Source of the DNA: Cryomorphaceae bacterium
GTDB lineage: Bacteria > Bacteroidota > Bacteroidia > Flavobacteriales > Schleiferiaceae
Reading direction: 5' to 3'
DNA length: 64,000 nt
Assembly (NCBI GenBank): GCA_024639785.1
Contig: JAHEGI010000001.1
Coordinates: 44,623 to 108,622, forward strand
Part shown: in pieces, positions 53,795-60,912 of the stretch
How positions within the stretch are numbered: position 1 is the first letter of the stretch
Layout of the letters: each line of letters begins with the position of its first letter
The notes under the pieces: model-generated
What the model saw: the letters and a program-made list of their open reading frames with translations, nothing else
The model's database searches: none
Told to the model about the DNA's origin: nothing
Made by a program: the position numbers and the translations under genes

Positions 53795-54788
53795 GAATTT
53801 GTAGGTGCATCTCAGCGACCCATCGGCTAGTTTCTTCCCAAGGGCGAAAGGCAAAACCTAGGGCCTTGGCCTTTCCTACATGATATTCGGTGTGAGCGCA
53901 GGCGGCACGGACGGAATCTTCGGTAAGACTCGGTTTCCTTCCAAAGAGCAGTTCGCGCAATCGTTCCACGCGCCAAGCGATAGCAAGCAATGCTGCGGGG
54001 GCGATCCACCGAGGGGGACGCGCACCAAGATCTAGAGCAAGATCTCTAAATACGTCATGAAAAGAGCGGTTGACTCCGTTTAACAGGTAACGTTCTTGTT
54101 TCCTTTCTTGGTAGAGGTGTTCCACGCAAAACTGTGCTACGTCTCGAACATCCACCCAACCCGTGGAGCCACCAGAAACCAGGGGTAATCCTTTCGCTAG
54201 TGTCTTTGGGAACAGGCTGCTGCCATCGCTCCATGCCGAAGGACCCACAATCACCGTAGGATGCACAACGGTCATAGAAAGTCCTTCCGCAGCATAGCGC
54301 CATGCCACCATTTCGGCATCGTACTTGGATTGGCCATAGGCATTTAGGGAAGCACGTTTTTGCTCGCTAGATTCGGAAATAAAGGGCTCTTTCGGATCCG
54401 CGGAGAGCGTGGCTACGGAGCTAATATGCATGGCGTGACGGACACCCTCATCCAGGGCGGCTAACCAGATATTTTCCGAAATCTGTGGATTTAAACGGCG
54501 CATCATTGGCTCTTCTTTTTTGCGAAAGGAAACGATGGCAGCCGCATGAATGACGCTATCGGCCCCGTGGAGGGCCTCCTGTACCGCCAAAGCATCCTCC
54601 AAGTCAACCTGATGCCAATCTACTTGGGTATACAGCTCTGCATGACCTTGAGCGGCCCAGGATTGCTGTACCGCCCGAAGCGATTCCGGCCGTCGGTAAA
54701 GTCCACGTACCGAGCGCCCCCCTGCGAGTAGCGCATGGAGCACAATTTGGGAGCCTAGCATCCCGGAAGCACCTGAAACAACGAGCAT
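53787..54788 (-). CDS. NAD(P)-dependent epimerase/dehydratase-family protein (extended SDR)
   Basis: A 333-residue extended SDR with GASGMLG (6-12), the catalytic AYGQSKYDAEM (YxxxK) and a C-terminal substrate domain of the dihydroflavonol-reductase-like type. Substrate unknown. It is first in an operon with alkB. TACATTTG (54793-54800) ends four bases before the ATG, back to back with the tyrS promoter. Confidence 0.87.
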   Translation of the reverse strand: MLVVSGASGMLGSQIVLHALLAGGRSVRGLYRRPESLRAVQQSWAAQGHAELYTQVDWHQVDLEDALAVQEALHGADSVIHAAAIVSFRKKEEPMMRRLNPQISENIWLAALDEGVRHAMHISSVATLSADPKEPFISESSEQKRASLNAYGQSKYDAEMVAWRYAAEGLSMTVVHPTVIVGPSAWSDGSSLFPKTLAKGLPLVSGGSTGWVDVRDVAQFCVEHLYQERKQERYLLNGVNRSFHDVFRDLALDLGARPPRWIAPAALLAIAWRVERLRELLFGRKPSLTEDSVRAACAHTEYHVGKAKALGFAFRPWEETSRWVAEMHLQIHG

Positions 54789-54792
54789 GGAG

Positions 54793-54800
54793 CAAATGTA
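54793..54800 (-). promoter_or_regulatory. -7 element of the SDR-alkB operon
   Basis: Minus-strand TACATTTG, exact TAnnTTTG, four bases before ATG 54788; its upstream part overlaps that of the divergent tyrS promoter. Confidence 0.6.
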
Positions 54801-54825
54801 GGGCCCGCCTCATGCGGATGCACTA

Positions 54826-54833
54826 TACCTTTG
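54826..54833 (+). promoter_or_regulatory. -7 element of tyrS
   Basis: TACCTTTG, exact TAnnTTTG, four bases before ATG 54838. Confidence 0.6.
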
Positions 54834-54837
54834 TGGC

Positions 54838-56115
54838 ATGAGCACCTCCTTTGTTGAAGAATTGCGTTGGCGCCGGATGCTGCATGATAGCATGCCGGGC
54901 ACCGAAGAGTTTTTGGCCTCTGGCCCCCAGAAAGCGTATATCGGTTTTGATCCGACCGCAGATTCTTTGGGCGTGGGTAACCTCGTTCAGGTGATGATGT
55001 TGGTGCATTTTCAGCGCGCGGGCCATCAGCCTTACGCCCTAGTTGGCGGCGCGACAGGCATGGTAGGTGACCCCTCGTTCAAGGCGGCCGAGCGCTCACT
55101 GCTGGATGCAGAGAGCCTTCAGAAAAACCTCGAAGGGCAGAAAAAACAACTGATGAAGTTTTTGGACTTTGATGGTCCTCAAGGAGCGCAGCTCGTTAAT
55201 AACTATGATTGGTTCAAGGATTTTGGATTCTTGGATTTCATCCGGGAGGTAGGCAAGCACATTACGGTGAATTACATGTTGGCCAAGGATTCGGTCAAAA
55301 GCCGACAGGAATCTGGAATTAGTTTCACGGAATTCAGTTACCAGCTTATTCAGGGCTATGATTTCTTCCATCTATGGAAGAATGAAGGAATACGCCTCCA
55401 AATGGGCGGTAGCGATCAATGGGGCAACATCACCACGGGAACTGAACTGATCCGTCGAATGGGTGGAGGCGAAGCCTTTGCGCTGACCACCCCTTTGATT
55501 AAAAAAGCCGATGGCACCAAATTCGGTAAAACAGAAGGGGGCAATATTTGGCTAGACCCCAACCGAACGAGCCCGTATCAGTTTTATCAGTTTTGGCTCA
55601 ATGCTGCCGATGAAGATGCAGGCAATTACATCCGCATTTTCACCACGAAAAGCCGCGAAGAAATTGAAGCGTTAGAGGCACAGCATGCGGAAGCGCCCCA
55701 CCTGCGAATTCTTCAAAAAGCCCTAGCTGAGGACATCACGGCGCGGGTTCACTCGGTCGAAGAGGTAGAAAAGGCGATGGCTGCAAGTCAAATCTTGTTT
55801 GGACAATCCACGGCAGAGTCTTTGCGTGCCTTGGATTCGAAGACTTTGTTGGATGTTTTTGAAGGGGTGCCTCAAATGACCATTTCAAAGGCCGACCTCG
55901 CCGCGGGAATCCCCATTTTGGATGTGATTTGTGCGGACACCGCCTTATTTGCCTCACGCGGAGAAGCCAAAAAACTCATGGCAGCGGGCGGGGTGTCGCT
56001 CAATAAGACCAAGGTGGATGCCGACTATCAAGTGCAGCTATCGGATCTGCTTGCCGACGGCTACTTACTCGCTCAAAAAGGCAAGAAAAATTACGCCCTG
56101 ATTGTCGTCGCCTAA
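54838..56115 (+). CDS. tyrS: Tyrosyl-tRNA synthetase
   Basis: Charges tRNA-Tyr. The 425-residue class Ic enzyme has the HIGH-equivalent near [16 protein letters not shown], the tyrosine pocket segment [18 protein letters not shown], the KMSKS-equivalent [13 protein letters not shown] and a C-terminal S4 RNA-binding domain ([22 protein letters not shown]). Normal length. It converges with the VOC gene over a seven-base dyad containing both stop codons. Confidence 0.96.
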   Translation: MSTSFVEELRWRRMLHDSMPGTEEFLASGPQKAYIGFDPTADSLGVGNLVQVMMLVHFQRAGHQPYALVGGATGMVGDPSFKAAERSLLDAESLQKNLEGQKKQLMKFLDFDGPQGAQLVNNYDWFKDFGFLDFIREVGKHITVNYMLAKDSVKSRQESGISFTEFSYQLIQGYDFFHLWKNEGIRLQMGGSDQWGNITTGTELIRRMGGGEAFALTTPLIKKADGTKFGKTEGGNIWLDPNRTSPYQFYQFWLNAADEDAGNYIRIFTTKSREEIEALEAQHAEAPHLRILQKALAEDITARVHSVEEVEKAMAASQILFGQSTAESLRALDSKTLLDVFEGVPQMTISKADLAAGIPILDVICADTALFASRGEAKKLMAAGGVSLNKTKVDADYQVQLSDLLADGYLLAQKGKKNYALIVVA

Positions 56116-56125
56116 ACCTTAGGCG
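56109..56125. repeat. Perfect dyad spanning the stop codons of tyrS and the VOC gene
   Basis: CGCCTAA-ACC-TTAGGCG: seven-base arms and three-base loop, each arm supplying the TAA of one convergent gene. No T-tract follows, so terminator activity is uncertain. Confidence 0.5.
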
Positions 56126-56487
56126 GGTTGAATCACATCCCAGCGATTGCCATAGCGATCCTGCACGACGCACACGAAACCATAGTCCTCCGTGCGAATC
56201 GGGCCTTCAATGTGCATCCCCGCGTGGGTCCATTGCGCGACCAATTCATGGAGGTTGTCCACATGCAAAAAGAGGAATACACGTCCGCCAGTTTGATACC
56301 CAATGGCACGTACTTGATCGGGATTGGCCGCTTTGGCAAGTAAAAAACCCGTAGGGGATCCCTTGGGGGCAACCCGTACCCAGCGCTTTTCGGGACTGAG
56401 TGAGCGATCTTCCAAGAGTTCAAAGCCCCAGTCCCCCACGTAGTGCGCAATGGCGTCATCATAGTCTGGGACGACTAAAGTCAGCAT
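56119..56487 (-). CDS. VOC-family (glyoxalase/dioxygenase fold) protein
   Basis: A 122-residue single-module VOC protein (MLTLVVPDYDDAIAHYVGDWG, RVFLFLHVDNLHELV, EDYGFVCVVQDRYGNRWDVIQ). The conserved His and Glu metal positions of many VOC enzymes are only partly kept, so function is open. ATG 56487 is used; a TTG at 56505 in the same frame would share TTGA with the upstream gene's stop and is a real alternative given that coupling. Confidence 0.85.
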   Translation of the reverse strand: MLTLVVPDYDDAIAHYVGDWGFELLEDRSLSPEKRWVRVAPKGSPTGFLLAKAANPDQVRAIGYQTGGRVFLFLHVDNLHELVAQWTHAGMHIEGPIRTEDYGFVCVVQDRYGNRWDVIQPA

Positions 56488-56501
56488 GTGAACCTGTGCA
56501 C

Positions 56502-57314
56502 TCAATCTTCCAAGGGGATGAATGCGTAAGCCGCGTATTCATAGCCGCTAGATTGTGTCGTCGTAGGCTTTGAGAGGTGATGAAGCTGACCATAGGCTTT
56601 TTCCTCGAAGAGTTTGATCTTCGGGAGATCTAAGGTCTCTTCATGCGTTAGCACACATTGAATACCCACTTCGCCTCGGGTAAAAATGATCATGCGGAAG
56701 CGCTGCTCATCTTGGTTTCTTGCATCGGCGTAACGCAAGACCCAGGTGTCAATGCCTGCATCGGAAAGATCTTCGGGCTGGGGTTTGACTTTCTCAAAAC
56801 CGAAGGCATCTAGGTAGGCCGAGAAATTATCCCAAAATGGCCCAACTCGCTTTTCAGTGAGAAATTCAACCAGGCTCCTTTCTGGCCATGAATTGCTAAT
56901 AAAGGCAGAGGAGTTCACCTCCCCTTGAATCAGGCCTGTCACATATTTTTTGGCCATCCGACGATCACTGGGGACCCCTTGGTCAAGCAGAGTTAATGGG
57001 ATGAGTGTCTGCCCCATGGCTTTGCCTTGGGCAGTATATAATGTGGATTGCGCAGCGAGTTCACTCTGGCTTACGGCGGATTTTTCTACCCAAACACGTT
57101 TTTGAATATGGTAGCCTTTAGCGGCACGCTCGGCGTGAACGGCGCTGCTGTCGGACAACGTAAACGCGGTTTGACCGTCCACGGTAATACGAGTCCATTC
57201 GTGCACCCACTGGGCGGACATAGGAAACCCGAGAAGAATAAGGGCTGCGGTCCACCACCACGATGCCGGGGCGGTAGGTTGCTGAGTAGACGGGGGCGTA
57301 GTAAGATGTTCCAT
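56502..57314 (-). CDS. Uncharacterised exported protein
   Basis: A 270-residue product of unknown family. A proline-rich start is followed by a hydrophobic stretch and a probable signal cleavage (TAALILLGFPMSAQ, about residues 22-35). The mature part is mixed alpha/beta with no known catalytic motif; ITVDGQTAFTL near the start and QRFRMIIFTRGEVGIQCVL in the last third are its clearest hydrophobic strands. Its first 66 codons overlap, in another frame of the same strand, a second plausible secreted-protein frame (57118-57411), so the start is uncertain. It precedes the VOC gene directly. Confidence 0.7.
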   Translation of the reverse strand: MEHLTTPPSTQQPTAPASWWWTAALILLGFPMSAQWVHEWTRITVDGQTAFTLSDSSAVHAERAAKGYHIQKRVWVEKSAVSQSELAAQSTLYTAQGKAMGQTLIPLTLLDQGVPSDRRMAKKYVTGLIQGEVNSSAFISNSWPERSLVEFLTEKRVGPFWDNFSAYLDAFGFEKVKPQPEDLSDAGIDTWVLRYADARNQDEQRFRMIIFTRGEVGIQCVLTHEETLDLPKIKLFEEKAYGQLHHLSKPTTTQSSGYEYAAYAFIPLED

Positions 57315-57411
57315 AGGGGCTTCGATGGGCTTTAGGACGATAGGGATGATGATCCGCGATGGCTTGAAAACTCATTCCAAGTCCAAGCAAGGTAGCAAGG
57401 ATAAGGCGCAT
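57118..57411 (-). CDS. Possible small secreted Tyr/Arg-rich protein overlapping the next gene
   Basis: A 97-residue frame with a textbook signal peptide (MRLILATLLGLGMSFQAIA) and a mature part rich in Tyr, Arg, Ser and Pro (YGTSYYAPVYSATYRPG, VRRQQ-like basic end). Codon choice looks like that of real genes in the window. It overlaps the 270-residue gene by 197 bases in a different frame, so one of the two starts may be wrong or both may be used. Function unknown. Confidence 0.5.
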   Translation of the reverse strand: MRLILATLLGLGMSFQAIADHHPYRPKAHRSPYGTSYYAPVYSATYRPGIVVVDRSPYSSRVSYVRPVGARMDSYYRGRSNRVYVVRQQRRSRRACR

Positions 57412-57430
57412 AGCACAAGGGTTTTAATGG

Positions 57431-58417
57431 TTAAACCGTGAGAAGCGAGCAGCCTCGGAGGTCAGATCCCTCCATTCGGCCTAAGACTTCAAAGGTTCCA
57501 TTTTCAAAGACCTTGCCAAGATCCGCCGTGGCGATGAATGCGCAAGATTCCGCATTGGCCAAATCCACACAATTCAAAGCGGCATGCGATCCGAGGGGCG
57601 CCCAATCCAAGGGGTTTTCTGGGCTGCGCGGAAGGATTCGCAACTGAGGTGGAGGAACATAGCGACCCAAGCCAAAACTATAGGCCTGGGAGAGGAGTTC
57701 TGTCATGCCATATTCCGAGTGGATGCACTCGAGGCCAAAGGCCGCTTGGAGCGTTGCGTGCACCTCTTCGCGAACGGGTTCGACCCGTCGGCCCTTCATG
57801 CCCCCCGTTTCCATGATGAGCGTAGACTTGAGGGACAGGGGCTTTTCCAAGCTTTCTGCCCAATCTAAAAGGGCGAAGGTGACGCCTAGGATGATGGTCG
57901 GTACCCCATTGAGCTCTAGCGTTTCAAGTCGGTAGCGCAGCTCATCCAACCCGTGTAGAAAAAATCCACTTTCCTCCACGGGGGATTGCTTGACAAAATG
58001 CTCCGCCATGGCGATCAGCGAGGACCCCTCGCGCTCCATGTAACTCGGAAGCAAGCAGAGCCAGGCATACTGATCTACCGGGCCATAAAAATGTTCAAAG
58101 CAGGCCTGTGCATTCTTGAGGTAGGCCTCGGGATGAGCGACCAAGTGACGAGAAGGCGTTTGACCGGTGGTACCACTGGATGTATAGATGGCCCCTGGCT
58201 CAAACGTACCCGTTTTTACCTCGTGTGTTTTGAAGGTCTCAATCGGCAAGAAGGGGACATCCATCAGCGAAGTAACTGCCTCCTGCCGGGCAAGATCCAT
58301 CCCTAGGTGTTGAAGCCAGGTCCCATAGACTGGGTTGTGCTGCGCCTGATATCGAAATAGACGCAAGGCGACGTCCTCAAAGGTCTCGGAGATGAATGGA
58401 AAGAGATCAGTCCTCAT
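57431..58417 (-). CDS. LuxE/PaaK-like acyl-adenylate-forming enzyme
   Basis: A 328-residue member of the LuxE acyl-protein synthetase group of the ANL superfamily, which activates carboxylic acids with ATP and passes the acyl group to a thiol. IYTSSGTTGQTPSRH is the phosphate-binding loop, HSEYGMTELLSQAYS the A5-type motif, and FIATADLGKVFENGTFEVLGRMEGSDLRG the hinge/A8 region. No luxCD genes are nearby, so bioluminescence is not implied. ATG 58417 overlaps the DUF4296 stop by eleven bases; the 32 codons upstream in the frame do not resemble the family. Confidence 0.82.
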   Translation of the reverse strand: MRTDLFPFISETFEDVALRLFRYQAQHNPVYGTWLQHLGMDLARQEAVTSLMDVPFLPIETFKTHEVKTGTFEPGAIYTSSGTTGQTPSRHLVAHPEAYLKNAQACFEHFYGPVDQYAWLCLLPSYMEREGSSLIAMAEHFVKQSPVEESGFFLHGLDELRYRLETLELNGVPTIILGVTFALLDWAESLEKPLSLKSTLIMETGGMKGRRVEPVREEVHATLQAAFGLECIHSEYGMTELLSQAYSFGLGRYVPPPQLRILPRSPENPLDWAPLGSHAALNCVDLANAESCAFIATADLGKVFENGTFEVLGRMEGSDLRGCSLLTV

Positions 58418-58784
58418 CCTCTTCGTCTCGTGGGACACTGAGGGTTTGGACGTCCCCTCGAAGGCTATCAATAATCCACTGATAATAGATAGCCATTTGC
58501 TCAGCATTGCCATGATAGTAGGCGAAGCTTTGCTGCACTTGGATGGGGTTCACTCCAAATTCCTGGTACAAGCTGAGGTAATAATCAGAAAGGGGGATCG
58601 AATCACCGAGTAGCGTATTTCCTGTGCGAGCTCCTTCGAGCAAGTTCATTTCGTACAACAGGCGCACGAAGGTGGCTTCGGGTAATAAATCTTCAGGTGC
58701 CTCCATGGGATTCACCGCTTCTTGAGAACTGGGAGAGCTGCACCCCAAGGTCAAGAGGAGGCCTAAGAGGAACAGAGGTTTCAT
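58407..58784 (-). CDS. DUF4296 lipoprotein
   Basis: A 125-residue lipoprotein (lipobox LTLGC, Cys near 15) of the Bacteroidota-specific DUF4296 family: LLPEATFVRLLYEMNLLEGAR, YYLSLYQEFGVNPIQVQQSFAYYHGNAEQMAIYYQWIIDSL, ending in a Glu/Asp-rich tail. Function unknown. Its start overlaps the dihydroorotase-like stop by four bases, a conserved linkage in the phylum. Confidence 0.9.
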   Translation of the reverse strand: MKPLFLLGLLLTLGCSSPSSQEAVNPMEAPEDLLPEATFVRLLYEMNLLEGARTGNTLLGDSIPLSDYYLSLYQEFGVNPIQVQQSFAYYHGNAEQMAIYYQWIIDSLRGDVQTLSVPRDEEDED

Positions 58785-60139
58785 GGTCGCTGAAACATTA
58801 AGCGTTGGCCGCCTGCTTCACCGCGTACCTGGCCTTGCTTATATACCAAATGACCATTAACGAACGTGTGGGTGACCCGTGAAGCAAAGGTCCGGCCCTC
58901 AAAGGGCGACCAGCCACATTTGCTGAGAATATTCTCTGAGGTCACATTCCAAGGGCGCGATGGGTCGACAATGACCACGTCGGCATGATATCCTTCGCGC
59001 AGATAGCCTCGATCTTCGATCCCAAATAAATCCGCCTGGTTATGGCACATGAGTTGAACAATTCGCGCAAAGTCGATGTCTTTTCTACGCGCTAGCTCGA
59101 GCATGGCTGAAAGGCTGTTTTGGATCAGCGGTCCGCCTGAAGGAGCGTCGGCGTAGGGACGCATTTTCTCTTCCAGGGTATGGGGAGCATGATCCGTGGA
59201 AACCACATCAATTTTTCCGTTTAATAGGGCCTCCCGGAGGGCGTCGCGGTCTGCTTTGGTCTTTACGGCAGGGTTCCATTTGATGAAGTTGCCCTTCTCG
59301 GCATAATCCTCGTCGCTAAACCATAGGTGGTGCACGCACGCTTCCGAAGTAATTTTCTTTTCGGCCAAAGGAATGTCTCCGTCAAGCAGATCCAATTCCA
59401 TAGCAGTTGAAACGTGGTAGAGATGAAAGCGCGCGCCGGTTTTTCTCGCTAAAGCAATGGCTGCAGAGGAGCTGATGTAGCACCCTTCTGCGGAGCGAAT
59501 CAATGGGTGGTCCGAAGGGCGCAAGTTTTCGCGCCCTTTTTCCGCAATTAGGGCTTCAAGATTCCGGCGTATGGTCGCTTCATCTTCGCAATGTGCAATG
59601 AGCTGATGGTCGACTTCGCGAAAAATGCGTTCTAGCGTGTCGGGATTGTCGACCAGCATGTCACCCGTGGAAGAACCCATGAAAATTTTGATGCCAGCCA
59701 CATCGCGTTTGGAAACCTTCTTGAGCTCCTCCAAATTATCGTTGGTGGCGCCCATGTTAAAGCTGTAATTCGCCCATGAAACCTCGGCGGCACGGGCGTA
59801 CTTCTTTTCGAGTTCTTCGACCGTGACGGCTTGCGGAATGGTATTGGGTTGCTCCACATAACTGGTGACTCCACCGGCAATCGCGGCCATGGATTCAGAG
59901 GCAATATCCCCTTTGTGAGTCAACCCTGGCTCGCGAAAATGAACTTGGCTATCAATGACTCCGGGAAGAACATAACAGCCTGCCGCATCGATGACTTGCA
60001 CATGAAGATCAAGTGGGCTCAGGCTGCGGTCGATTTTTTCGATGCGACCGTTTTCAAGTAGTATATCGCCCTCTTGAATTTGGCCCTCATTGATGAGCCG
60101 AGCGTTTTTTATGAGATAGCGTGGGGGTATGGAAGTCAT
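58781..60139 (-). CDS. Dihydroorotase-family amidohydrolase (PyrC-like) lacking one metal-site histidine
   Basis: A 452-residue class I dihydroorotase-like amidohydrolase. Motifs: HFREPGLTHKGDI, the candidate carbamylated lysine in GIKIFMGSSTGDML, HCEDE, HVSTAMEL, and the catalytic aspartate in VVSTDHAPH. The first metal site, normally DxHxH, reads DSQVH (residues 63-67), so the first histidine is Gln65. This could be a mononuclear dihydroorotase, a form frequent in Bacteroidota, or an enzyme with a different cyclic-amide substrate. Overlaps by four bases the mannosyltransferase gene upstream and the DUF4296 gene downstream. Confidence 0.85.
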   Translation of the reverse strand: MTSIPPRYLIKNARLINEGQIQEGDILLENGRIEKIDRSLSPLDLHVQVIDAAGCYVLPGVIDSQVHFREPGLTHKGDIASESMAAIAGGVTSYVEQPNTIPQAVTVEELEKKYARAAEVSWANYSFNMGATNDNLEELKKVSKRDVAGIKIFMGSSTGDMLVDNPDTLERIFREVDHQLIAHCEDEATIRRNLEALIAEKGRENLRPSDHPLIRSAEGCYISSSAAIALARKTGARFHLYHVSTAMELDLLDGDIPLAEKKITSEACVHHLWFSDEDYAEKGNFIKWNPAVKTKADRDALREALLNGKIDVVSTDHAPHTLEEKMRPYADAPSGGPLIQNSLSAMLELARRKDIDFARIVQLMCHNQADLFGIEDRGYLREGYHADVVIVDPSRPWNVTSENILSKCGWSPFEGRTFASRVTHTFVNGHLVYKQGQVRGEAGGQRLMFQRP

Positions 60140-60858
60140 TTGCGGAATATGCTCGTAATCTTCAGCAAAATTACCCCAAAGACGGCCTCGCGTATGATAC
60201 CCGAGGACATTTTACTTTGACCCAATTTGCGGTCAGTGAAGATGACAGGGACTTCGGCCAAATGGAAGCCTTTTTGCCAAGCACGAAACTTCATTTCAAT
60301 TTGGAAGGCATATCCGACAAAGCGAATCTTCTCAAAATCAATAGACTCCAAGACGTTGCGACGGTAGCACTTAAACCCGGCTGTCGTATCGTGAATAGGC
60401 ATCCCCGTGATAAAGCGAACATATTTTGACGCGAAGAAACTCAGGAGCACTCGAGACATGGGCCAGTTGACCACATTTACCCCGTTGGAATAGCGCGAGC
60501 CAATGGCCAAATCGGCTTTGTACAAATCGCAGGCAGACAAGAGGCGGGGCAAGTCCTTAGGATCGTGCGAAAAGTCGGCATCCATTTCAAAGATGTAGGG
60601 ATAGTTTCGCTCCAGGGCCCATCGAAACCCATGGATGTAGGCCGTCCCAAGGCCTAATTTCCCGCTTCGGCATTCAAGAAAGAGCCGATCTGGGAATTCA
60701 CTTTGCGCCTCACGAACGATATCGGCTGTTCCATCTGGGGATCCATCATCAATAATGAGCACGTGGAACGGGGGCTCCAAGGCAAAAACAGCCTCTAAAA
60801 TGGCCCGAATGTTATCGCGCTCGTTAAACGTGGGGATGATGACAAGTGAGGAAGACAT
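60136..60858 (-). CDS. Polyprenyl-phosphate mannosyltransferase-like GT2 (DPM1/Ppm1 type)
   Basis: A 240-residue GT2 enzyme predicted to move mannose from GDP-mannose to a polyprenyl phosphate, making the lipid donor for extracytoplasmic mannosylation. DDGSPDGT (37-44), the DxD-like FEMDADFSHDP (91-101) and AIGSRYSNGVNVVNWPMSR are Ppm1/DPM1-type. No C-terminal membrane domain is present, as in human DPM1. TACTTTTG (60867-60874) ends eight bases before the ATG. It heads the operon with dihydroorotase-like, DUF4296 and LuxE-like genes. A possible acceptor enzyme, the DUF2723 protein, is encoded 12 kb upstream. Confidence 0.9.
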   Translation of the reverse strand: MSSSLVIIPTFNERDNIRAILEAVFALEPPFHVLIIDDGSPDGTADIVREAQSEFPDRLFLECRSGKLGLGTAYIHGFRWALERNYPYIFEMDADFSHDPKDLPRLLSACDLYKADLAIGSRYSNGVNVVNWPMSRVLLSFFASKYVRFITGMPIHDTTAGFKCYRRNVLESIDFEKIRFVGYAFQIEMKFRAWQKGFHLAEVPVIFTDRKLGQSKMSSGIIREAVFGVILLKITSIFRK

Positions 60859-60866
60859 ATCTCCCC

Positions 60867-60874
60867 CAAAAGTA
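60867..60874 (-). promoter_or_regulatory. -7 element of the mannosyltransferase-pyrC-DUF4296-LuxE operon
   Basis: Minus-strand TACTTTTG, exact TAnnTTTG, eight bases before ATG 60858; divergent from polA. Confidence 0.55.
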
Positions 60875-60888
60875 GTCCTTAAGGGCCG

Positions 60889-60896
60889 TATTTTTG
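60889..60896 (+). promoter_or_regulatory. -7 element of polA
   Basis: TATTTTTG, exact TAnnTTTG, 16 bases before ATG 60913. Confidence 0.55.
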
Positions 60897-60912
60897 AAGA
60901 AATCTCCTTTCT

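Noticed and set aside
57431..58417. Bioluminescence (lux) gene cluster
   Set aside because: Only a LuxE-like enzyme is present; no luxA, luxB, luxC or luxD homologue is nearby.
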